NCBI GenBank assembly: GCA_050732935.1
Contig: JBOHRW010000200.1
Span: 1 to 55,387, forward strand
Length of the DNA: 55,387 nucleotides
Origin: DASRVA01 sp050732935
GTDB taxonomy: Bacteria > Gemmatimonadota > Gemmatimonadetes > JACCXV01 > JAHWKZ01
Reading direction: 5' to 3'
Shown here: positions 49,281 to 55,387 of the stretch, piece after piece
How positions within the stretch are numbered: the first letter of the stretch is position 1
Layout of the letters: the number at the start of each line of letters is the position of its first letter
The notes under the pieces: generated by a model
The model's database searches: none
What the model was told of the DNA's origin: nothing
What the model saw: only the letters and a program-made list of their open reading frames with translations
Translations under genes and position numbers: made by a program

Positions 49281-49742
49281 ATGCACGAAGGTGGCAGCAT
49301 CCTGCGAGCGGCGCTGGGGTCGGCTCTGCTCATGCTCCCCCTCGCCTGCGGCGGCGGCGACGGGGGCGGGCCCATGGATCCGGGAAACGGAGACGGCTTC
49401 AGCGTCTCCGGAACCTATTTCGTGACGAGCGAGATCCTGGAGAACACCTGCGGCGGCGATGTGCCCACCCAGGGTACGGTCGAGATCATCCAGGAGGGAA
49501 ATCAGATCGTCTTCTCGTTCGGAGAGCTGGGAGCACTTCCTCCCGGCACGTTCAATACGGTGACCGGCGAGTTCTTGATAGATGTCTCGGTCACGGACCC
49601 GATTCTCGGAAGCCTGGAAATCCTCGAAGAGGGACAGTTCTCCTCCAATACGCAGTACACCTCGGAGGTGATGATCTCGTTCGACGTGCCCGGGGAGGAT
49701 CCCTGCACGATCCGGACGCGGGACATGGGCACGCGGCAATGA
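49281..49742 (+). CDS. Small lipoprotein of unknown function
   Basis: 153 residues. Lipoprotein signal ending in LACGGG (Cys at about residue 23), then a Gly/Asp linker (GGDGGGPMDPGNGDGF) and a beta-rich domain (SGTYFVTSEILENTCGGDVP to CTIRTRDMGT). Two cysteines in the domain could form a disulfide. The linker-plus-sandwich layout is common in surface lipoproteins of this type of bacterium. A GGGAGG site precedes the ATG, and TATCTT at 49239-49244 could be its -10 element. Confidence 0.75.
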   Translation: MHEGGSILRAALGSALLMLPLACGGGDGGGPMDPGNGDGFSVSGTYFVTSEILENTCGGDVPTQGTVEIIQEGNQIVFSFGELGALPPGTFNTVTGEFLIDVSVTDPILGSLEILEEGQFSSNTQYTSEVMISFDVPGEDPCTIRTRDMGTRQ

Positions 49743-49838
49743 TCGAGCGAGGGGCACCCTCACAGCTTGGCGCCATGTTCCATTCCACTTGAACACGGCG
49801 CAAAGAAAAGGGTGGGGCCCCGGGCCAGGAGTCGCCGC

Positions 49839-50861
49839 GTGATCGACCGCATCCCCGTCACCACCGACCCCGAGAACAGCGAGTTCCCGTTCGCCGAGCT
49901 GGGCTCCTGGATTACTCCGTTGGAGCGCTTCTACGTGCGGAACCACTTTTCGACGCCGGAGATCGACCCCGACTCCTGGCGACTCCGTGTCGGGAGCGAG
50001 GACGGCGCGCGAAGGTTGTCCCTGACGGATCTCGAGGAGCTGCCCGCCCGCACCGTCGTCTCGGTGCTCGAATGCGCGGGGAACGGCCGGCGCTACAACG
50101 ATCCGCCCGCGAAGGGAGTGCAGTGGGGCCAGGGGGCCGTCTCGAACGGGGAGTGGAGCGGGCCCTCGCTGGCCGACGTGCTGGACGCGGCCGGAGTAAG
50201 CGAGGCCGAGCACTACGCCTTCACGGGCGCGGACCGGGGCCCGGTCGCCGCCGTCCCCGGCGAGATCGCCTTCCGACGCAGCGTCCCCAGGTCGAAGGCG
50301 CTCGATCCCGAGACGCTGGTGGCGCTGCGCCTGAACGGCGAGCGTCTGAACGCGGCCCACGGCGCCCCGGCCCGACTGTTTGTGCCGGGATGGTACGGGA
50401 TGGCGTCGGTAAAGTGGCTGGTCGCCATCGAGCCCCTGGACGCCCCGGTCGACGACTACTTCATGGCCGTCGACTACACGCGCCGGACCCCGGCCGGGGA
50501 TCGCGAGCCCCTCGAATGGGTGGCGCCCAAGGCGGAGATCGCCCGCCCTCGCGAGGGGGCCGAGCTGGCGGTCGGCCGGGTCGAGGTGGCGGGGGCGGCG
50601 TGGTCCGGAAGCGCCGCCGTCGCGCGCGTCCTGGTGTCGGTCGATGGCGGCCGTACGTGGAGCGAGGCCGATCTGGAGGGTCCCGAAACGCGCTACGGGT
50701 GGAGGCTGTGGCGGTGGGAGTGGGACGCCGCTCCCGGCGAGCACCGGCTGGCATCGCGTGCGATCGACGCCCGCGGCCGCACCCAGCCGGATGAACCCGA
50801 CCCGGCCGCGCCGGGGTACCTCAACGACTGGGTCCGGCCGCGCACGATCCGCGTCCGCTAG
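49839..50861 (+). CDS. Sulfite-oxidase-family molybdopterin enzyme
   Basis: 340 residues from GTG 49839, with AGGAG seven bases upstream. The molybdopterin domain includes ITPLERFYVRNHF, Cys79 in VLECAGNGRRYND (the Mo ligand), GAVSNGEWSGPSL and VPGWYGMASVKWL. The C-terminal Mo-co dimerisation domain follows (ARVLVSVDGGRTWSEADL, WRWEWDA). It oxidises sulfite or a related substrate using Mo-molybdopterin. No Tat signal or heme domain is visible, so it would be cytoplasmic, unlike SorA or MsrP. The longer in-frame TTG start at 49767 adds no signal peptide either. Confidence 0.9.
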   Translation: MIDRIPVTTDPENSEFPFAELGSWITPLERFYVRNHFSTPEIDPDSWRLRVGSEDGARRLSLTDLEELPARTVVSVLECAGNGRRYNDPPAKGVQWGQGAVSNGEWSGPSLADVLDAAGVSEAEHYAFTGADRGPVAAVPGEIAFRRSVPRSKALDPETLVALRLNGERLNAAHGAPARLFVPGWYGMASVKWLVAIEPLDAPVDDYFMAVDYTRRTPAGDREPLEWVAPKAEIARPREGAELAVGRVEVAGAAWSGSAAVARVLVSVDGGRTWSEADLEGPETRYGWRLWRWEWDAAPGEHRLASRAIDARGRTQPDEPDPAAPGYLNDWVRPRTIRVR

Positions 50862-50869
50862 GCCGGTCC

Positions 50870-51604
50870 GTGATCTCGATGACGATCCGTATCCTCGCCC
50901 TGGGGCTGGTCTGGCTGGCCATCGCGGTCGCCCCCGCGACGGCTCAGGAAGCCGAGACGGCAGCCGACACCACGCGGCCCGAGCGCCGCCCGTCGGAGCC
51001 GCTCGAGCTCGATTCGCTGGCGGTCGCCCCGGCCGACACGGTGCCCATCCTCGCCCCGCGCTTCCGATCCGAGGGCGGGCCCGAGCGCCTGGCAGAGGTC
51101 CCGAGCGAGGACATCCTCCCGAAGAACCCGCGCAACGCGGCGATCCGCGCCTTCCTGATTCCCGGCTGGGGACAGCTTTACACCGGCCATCCTTTCCGCG
51201 GCCTCTTCTGGGCGGCCGCCGAGACGGCGTTCTTCACCCTCGGCTATCGGAAGCAGCTCGAGTCGCTCGACCTGCAGGACGACCTCCAGATCGCCCGCGA
51301 GGCGTTCTTCGCCATGGCGCCCGATTCGTTGCAGGCCGACACGCTGGCGCTGACCCAGGCTTTCGACAGGAGCCCCGAGGCGATCACGATCCGGGCGGAG
51401 CTGTCCGAAGTCGAGGAACGGCGCGAGGACTGGTATGCCTACTTCGCCGTGTCGGTGATCTTCGCGGCGGTGGACGCCTACGTGTCGGCGCAGCTCGATC
51501 CGATCCAGGTCGAGCGGAGCGCCGTCGGCCGGGTGACGGCGGGATGGGCGTTCCCGGTCGGCCGCGACCCGGCCAGGCCGGCCCCCGCGAGGCGCCGGCC
51601 GTGA
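50870..51604 (+). CDS. DUF5683-like exported membrane protein
   Basis: 244 residues. Signal peptide ending ATAQEA, an acidic Pro-rich segment, then NAAIRAFLIPGWGQLYTGHP, followed by FRGLFWAAAETAFFTLGY. The NP-x-PGxGQ-x-Y segment followed by a hydrophobic helix is the DUF5683 signature. A second hydrophobic segment (YAYFAVSVIFAAVDAYVSAQ) follows a helical loop. The GTG at 50870 or ATG at 50879 is the start. The stop overlaps the murI ATG (TGATG). Function unknown; the family is common in Bacteroidota and relatives. Confidence 0.82.
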   Translation: MISMTIRILALGLVWLAIAVAPATAQEAETAADTTRPERRPSEPLELDSLAVAPADTVPILAPRFRSEGGPERLAEVPSEDILPKNPRNAAIRAFLIPGWGQLYTGHPFRGLFWAAAETAFFTLGYRKQLESLDLQDDLQIAREAFFAMAPDSLQADTLALTQAFDRSPEAITIRAELSEVEERREDWYAYFAVSVIFAAVDAYVSAQLDPIQVERSAVGRVTAGWAFPVGRDPARPAPARRRP

Positions 51605-52410
51605 TGACGCGGGAGCTTCCGATCGGCGTGTTCGACTCGGGGATCGGCGGGCTGACCGTGATGCACGCGCTCATGGAGCGTCTTCCGCACGAATCGATGG
51701 TGTACTTCGGGGACACGGCGCGCGTCCCCTACGGGCCCAAGTCGCCGGCGACCGTGACCCGCTTCTCGTTCGAGAACGTCGAGCTCCTCACCCGGCGTGG
51801 CGTGAAGGCCGTGGTCGTGGCGTGCAACACGGCCACCGCCCACGCGCTGCCGGCGCTCCGCGAACGGTTCGAGCTGCCGATCGTGGGCGTCGTCGGCCCC
51901 GGCGCGCGGGCCGCCGTCCTCGCCACCCGGAGCGGCCGCGTGGGCGTCATCGGCACCCACGGGACGATCGCCAGCGGGGCCTACGAGAAGGCGCTCCTCG
52001 ACATCCGTCCCGGGCTCGAGGTCGTGAGCCGGGCGTGTCCCCTGTTCGTGCCGCTGGCCGAGGAGGGGATGACCGATCACCCGGCGGCGCGCCTCGTCGC
52101 CGCCGAGTACCTGGCGCCCTTTCGCGACGACGGGATCGACACCTTGATCCTGGGCTGCACGCACTATCCGCTGCTGAAGCCAGTGATCGCCGAGACGCTG
52201 GGAGCGGACGTCACGCTCATCGACTCGGCCGAGGAGACGGCTCGCGAGACGGCCGGGCTCCTGACCGAGCGCGAGCTGGCCCGGGCGGACGGGCGCCCCG
52301 AGTACCGGTACCTGGTCAGCGATCTGCCGGACCAGTTCCTGAAGGTGGGCCAGCGGTTCCTCGGTGGAAGGATCGAGGGGGTCGAGGTGGCGACGGCGGG
52401 ACCGAGCTGA
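51604..52410 (+). CDS. murI: Glutamate racemase
   Basis: 268 residues. Catalytic Cys74 (VVACNTATAHA) and Cys185 (LGCTHYPLLKP), plus the substrate loop IGVFDSGIGGLTVM and GDTARVPYG. It makes D-glutamate for peptidoglycan in the cytoplasm. Length and motifs are standard. The ATG overlaps the stop of the DUF5683 gene by one base. About 85 bases downstream separate it from the convergent phosphoesterase gene. Confidence 0.96.
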   Translation: MTRELPIGVFDSGIGGLTVMHALMERLPHESMVYFGDTARVPYGPKSPATVTRFSFENVELLTRRGVKAVVVACNTATAHALPALRERFELPIVGVVGPGARAAVLATRSGRVGVIGTHGTIASGAYEKALLDIRPGLEVVSRACPLFVPLAEEGMTDHPAARLVAAEYLAPFRDDGIDTLILGCTHYPLLKPVIAETLGADVTLIDSAEETARETAGLLTERELARADGRPEYRYLVSDLPDQFLKVGQRFLGGRIEGVEVATAGPS

Positions 52411-52495
52411 AATCGATTCGTTCCTTCGTGTTGCGCATGGTAGCACTATCTGCTATCCGGGTGGCATATGGTTCACCGTCGGTGCTGTGCCATCG

Positions 52496-53245
52496 TCACT
52501 TCCGGGGGGTGAACGTCTCCAGCATGAGCTCGCCGTCCTCCAGCCGCCCGTACGTGCGGTGGAGGATCCAGTCGCCGAGATTGAGGTAGAGACCGTGCGG
52601 GGTCTCGAGGCGCTCGGGGACGTGGACATGGCCGGCGACGACCGCGTCCACGTCCTCCTCGACGAGGATGCGAGTCGCCGCCTCGCGGAGTCGGCGGGCG
52701 TGCTCCCGCGTGATGGCGTCATCGTGCCGGTCGCGGCTGAAGCCCGAGGTGCGGTCGGCGATCGCGTAGCCCAGCCTGGACGGAAGCAAGCGGAAGAGGC
52801 GGATCGCGACCGGATGGTGGAGCACGGCGCGCACCGCCCGGTATCCGCCGATCGGGCCGCCCAGGGCATCGCCGTGGGAGAGAAGGAGCCGGAGCCCCTG
52901 ATGCTCGACGACGTGCGGATCCTCGGCGACCTCGAGCCCGATTTCGCGCTCGAGCCAGCCGGGGCGGTGGCCGGCGCGGGCCCAGTAGTCGTGGTTGCCG
53001 CCCATGAACGAGATTCGGACGGCCCGGCGGACGGCCCCTCCGAGCGCCTCGAGCAGCGCGGCGTAACGGGCCGGAGGCGGGCCTCCGAAGTCGAACCAGA
53101 AGTCGAAGACGTCGCCCAGGAGGTACAGCGTCTCGCCCGGGCGCAGGGTCGCCAGGAACGCGACCAGGTCGCGCTCCTTGGCCCGATCCAGCTCCGGCGG
53201 GCCGGCCCCCAGGTGGACGTCCGAGAGGAAGTAGACGGCATGCAC
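52496..53245 (-). CDS. LpxH-like UDP-2,3-diacylglucosamine hydrolase
   Basis: 249 residues on the reverse strand from GTG 53245 (VHAVYFLSDVHL). Calcineurin-like metal motifs: DVH at 9-11, LGDVFDFWF (Asp45), GGNHDYW (Asn84, His85), LSHGDA and AGHVHVPERL. This set, especially DVFDFWF, is that of LpxH/LpxI-type lipid A enzymes that cut UDP-diacylglucosamine. No ATG lies near the conserved start, so a GTG start is assumed. It is divergent from ftsY. LpxH2-like paralogues look similar, so the exact reaction is probable, not certain. Confidence 0.85.
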   Translation of the reverse strand: MHAVYFLSDVHLGAGPPELDRAKERDLVAFLATLRPGETLYLLGDVFDFWFDFGGPPPARYAALLEALGGAVRRAVRISFMGGNHDYWARAGHRPGWLEREIGLEVAEDPHVVEHQGLRLLLSHGDALGGPIGGYRAVRAVLHHPVAIRLFRLLPSRLGYAIADRTSGFSRDRHDDAITREHARRLREAATRILVEEDVDAVVAGHVHVPERLETPHGLYLNLGDWILHRTYGRLEDGELMLETFTPRK

Positions 53246-53340
53246 GAGACCGCGAAAACTAGTCGCTTGGCGGGCCGCCTGGGGGCCCGCCGGGTCCGCG
53301 GAGCCGATCGAGCCCATCGAGCCCGCCGGACCAGCGCCTC

Positions 53341-54279
53341 GTGGTGAGCGAATCGCTCCAGCGCGCCGAGGCCGACCGCGAGTTCGGGCCGCGCCGGGGT
53401 CTCTGGCGGCGCATCAAGGACATCGCGCTGATGGACGTCGCCGTTCTCGTGAAGGGCGTCGACGAGGGCTCCGTCGAGGCGATGGAGGAGCGGCTCCTGG
53501 AAGCCGACTTCGGCGTGCCGGCCACGCTCTGGATGGTCGACGAGATCGAGACCGAGGCGAAGAAGGGGAAGCTCAAGACGGAGGAAGAGTTCCGCGACTT
53601 CGTCCGCGACCGCGTGGTGGAGCTCCTCGGCCGCGACGAGGACCGCGACCTGGCGAGGGCCGCGACCCCGCCCACGGTGGTCCTCCTGGTCGGCGTGAAC
53701 GGGGTCGGGAAGACGACCACCATGGCGCGCCTGGCGCGGCGGCTCTCCGCCCAGGGCGAGTCGGTGCTCCTCGCCGCGGCGGACACCTTTCGCGCCGGGG
53801 CGATCGAGCAGGTCCAGAGCTGGGGGGAGCGGCTCGACCTGCCGGTCGTGACCGGCCAGGCGGGCGGCGATCCGGCGGCGGTCGTGTACGACGCCATCGA
53901 GGCGGCGGGGCGCCGCGGCCACACCTGCGTCCTGGTCGACACGGCCGGCCGGCTCCACACCCGGAAGGACCTCATGGAGGAGCTGGCCAAGATGGCGCGG
54001 GTGGCGGGCTCGCGGCTCCAAGGGGCGCCGCACGACGTGCTCCTCTGCCTGGACGCGACGACGGGCCAGAACGCTATCGTCCAGGCGAGAACGTTCGCCG
54101 AGCGGCTGCCGGTGACGGGGCTCGTCGTCTGCAAGCTGGACGGCACGGCGAAGGGCGGCGTGGTCGTGGCGGTGCGCCGCGAGCTCGTCGTCCCGGTCAA
54201 GTTCGCCGGGCTCGGCGAGGGACCGGACGACCTGGTCCCGTTCGACCCCGAGCGCTTCGCCGAGGGGCTCCTGCGCTGA
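53341..54279 (+). CDS. ftsY: Signal recognition particle receptor FtsY
   Basis: 312 residues from a GTG (a second GTG follows at 53344). N-domain helical bundle (residues ~20-110, EEMLLEADFGV-like EERLLEADFGVP), then the SRP GTPase G domain: GVNGVGKTTT (118-127), AADTFRAGAIEQ, LVDTAGRLHT, CKLDGTAKGG (G4) and GLGEGPDDLVPF at the end. The acidic A-domain of E. coli FtsY is missing, as in many bacteria. It receives ribosome complexes bound to SRP; the SRP RNA gene is at 33111. It is followed nine bases later by recG. Confidence 0.96.
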   Translation: MVSESLQRAEADREFGPRRGLWRRIKDIALMDVAVLVKGVDEGSVEAMEERLLEADFGVPATLWMVDEIETEAKKGKLKTEEEFRDFVRDRVVELLGRDEDRDLARAATPPTVVLLVGVNGVGKTTTMARLARRLSAQGESVLLAAADTFRAGAIEQVQSWGERLDLPVVTGQAGGDPAAVVYDAIEAAGRRGHTCVLVDTAGRLHTRKDLMEELAKMARVAGSRLQGAPHDVLLCLDATTGQNAIVQARTFAERLPVTGLVVCKLDGTAKGGVVVAVRRELVVPVKFAGLGEGPDDLVPFDPERFAEGLLR

Positions 54280-54287
54280 GCCGCCGC

Positions 54288-55387
54288 GTGGCGCCGCCCG
54301 CCGTTTTCACGCCGGCGAGCGATATCGGCGCACTGCCGCGCCTGGGGCCGCGGATGGCCGAGCGGCTCGAGGCGCTCGGGATCCGCACCGTGGACGACCT
54401 CCTTCACCACTACCCGCGGGACTACCTGGATGTCCGTCGGGCCGTCCCCCTGAGCGAGCTCCGGGAAGGTGAGACGGTCGCGGTCCAGGGGATCGTGCGC
54501 ACGGTCCACGAACGGCGGTTCCGGGGGCGCGGGCCCCGCTCCCAGATCACCGCCCTCCTCGAGGACGACGAGGGGGCGGTGGCGCTCGTATGGTTCAACC
54601 AGCCGTGGATCGGCAAGCAGCTCCAGAAGGGCCGGCGGGTCCACGCGATCGGCCCGGTCGCCCGCTATCGCGGGCAGCTCCAGATCTCGCCCACCGAGCT
54701 CCAGCCGCTCGGCGAGGAGGAGCGGCCCGGGGCCATCCTGCCGATCTATCCGCTCAGCGAGGGCGTCACCCAGCGGAATCTCCGCGCCTGGACCAAGGCT
54801 GCGCTGGAGCGTCTGGACGCGGTCGACGACCCCCTGCCGCGCGGCCTCCGCGAGGAGCATGCCCTTCCGCCGCTCAGGGAGGCGCTCCAGGACCTCCACT
54901 ATCCCCGCGAGCCCGAAGGGCAATGGCGGGCGCGGCGGCGCTTCGCCTGGGAAGAGTTCTTCTGGTGGGAGATCCGGCTGGCCCTGCGCGCGGTCGCGCG
55001 GCGCCGGCCCGAGACGGGGATCGCCATGGCGGTGGAGGGGGAGCTCGTGCCGCGCCTGGGGCGGAGCCTCCCGTTCGAGCTGACGCGGGCCCAGCGCCGG
55101 GTCCTGTCGGAGATCTTCCGCGACATGCGCGCCCGTCGCCCCATGAACCGCCTCCTCCAGGGGGACGTGGGCGCGGGGAAAACGGTGGTCGCGCTCCTGG
55201 CGCTCCTCAAGGCCGTGGAGAGCGGCTATCAGGGGGCGCTCATGGCCCCGACCGAGATCCTGGCCGAGCAGCACCAGCGGAAGATCGCCGCGCTCCTGGG
55301 GGATCTCCCGGTTCGGATCGCGCTCCTGACCGGTCGGGTGACCGGGGCGGCGCGGGCGGAGGTCCGCGGGGGGCTCGCCTCGGGCGA
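54288..55387 (+). CDS. recG: ATP-dependent DNA helicase RecG (5' part)
   Basis: The reading frame opens at GTG 54288, nine bases after ftsY, and runs off the right edge after 366 codons. The N-terminal wedge domain is visible: DIGALPRLGPRMAERLEALG, LLHHYPRDYLD, and an OB fold (VQGIVRTVHERR, ALVWFNQPWI). Then comes the start of the helicase: FELTRAQRRVLSEIFRDM (Q-motif-like), LQGDVGAGKTVVALLA (Walker A) and MAPTEILAEQH (motif Ia). RecG regresses stalled replication forks and processes Holliday junctions. The C-terminal helicase motifs are outside the window. Confidence 0.93.
   Translation, partial: MAPPAVFTPASDIGALPRLGPRMAERLEALGIRTVDDLLHHYPRDYLDVRRAVPLSELREGETVAVQGIVRTVHERRFRGRGPRSQITALLEDDEGAVALVWFNQPWIGKQLQKGRRVHAIGPVARYRGQLQISPTELQPLGEEERPGAILPIYPLSEGVTQRNLRAWTKAALERLDAVDDPLPRGLREEHALPPLREALQDLHYPREPEGQWRARRRFAWEEFFWWEIRLALRAVARRRPETGIAMAVEGELVPRLGRSLPFELTRAQRRVLSEIFRDMRARRPMNRLLQGDVGAGKTVVALLALLKAVESGYQGALMAPTEILAEQHQRKIAALLGDLPVRIALLTGRVTGAARAEVRGGLASG

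Overview
The window is high-GC, gene-dense DNA from a diderm (Gram-negative-type) bacterium. The evidence for an outer membrane is a secretin, a TonB/ExbB/ExbD set, an LpxH-like hydrolase and many lipoproteins. The mix of two Tad (Flp) pilus loci, DUF5683, six-bladed-propeller lipoproteins, a long-form IspH and an NtrY-type kinase would fit Gemmatimonadota or a neighbouring phylum. That placement is inference from gene content, not from a marker phylogeny.

Layout. (1) 1-2418: a partial HExxH metallopeptidase, a lipoprotein and an exported TPR protein. (2) 2496-14960: Tad locus 1. It has a degenerate NtrC-type AAA+/Fis regulator, an intergenic region with a very good sigma-54 promoter and two palindromes, two Flp pilins, CpaA, TadE, CpaB, the CpaC secretin, CpaE, CpaF, TadB, TadC, a DUF192 protein, a winged-helix/AAA+ ATPase and a membrane J-domain protein. 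(3) 14957-21609: a winged-helix regulator, divergent tonB-exbB-exbD, and a 1413-residue NtrY-like membrane histidine kinase. (4) 21610-22303: a regulatory and RNA region with phased AT-rich repeats, a sigma-70 promoter, a roughly 220-nt structured RNA candidate ending in an intrinsic terminator, then a second promoter. (5) 22304-31495: Tad locus 2 (Flp, CpaA, TadE, CpaB, TadG, CpaE, CpaF, TadB, TadC and the same winged-helix/AAA+ ATPase), with no secretin of its own. (6) 31544-42984: a membrane protein of lower GC, the SRP RNA gene with its promoter, then dnaX-ybaB-recR-pgsA-pgpA-cinA-hydrolase-thpR and an SbcD/SbcC-like (YhaO/YhaN-type) pair. (7) 42985-55387: a small exported Cys-rich peptide beside propeller lipoproteins, ispH, hydrolases, a selenocysteine tRNA, lipoproteins, a sulfite-oxidase-family enzyme, murI, an LpxH-like gene, ftsY and the 5' part of recG.

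How it fits together. The two Tad loci are complementary: locus 1 has a secretin but no TadG, and locus 2 has TadG but no secretin. They may share outer-membrane parts or form two machines of different build. Both end in the same uncharacterised winged-helix/AAA+ ATPase, translationally coupled to the gene before it, which makes it a good candidate for an undescribed Tad component. Regulation appears to run through sigma-54 at locus 1 and through sigma-70-type promoters plus a putative structured RNA ahead of locus 2. SRP RNA and its receptor FtsY are both here, as are several genome-maintenance genes. The tRNA-Sec gene implies that the organism makes selenoproteins, although no selenoprotein or sel enzyme gene is visible in the window.
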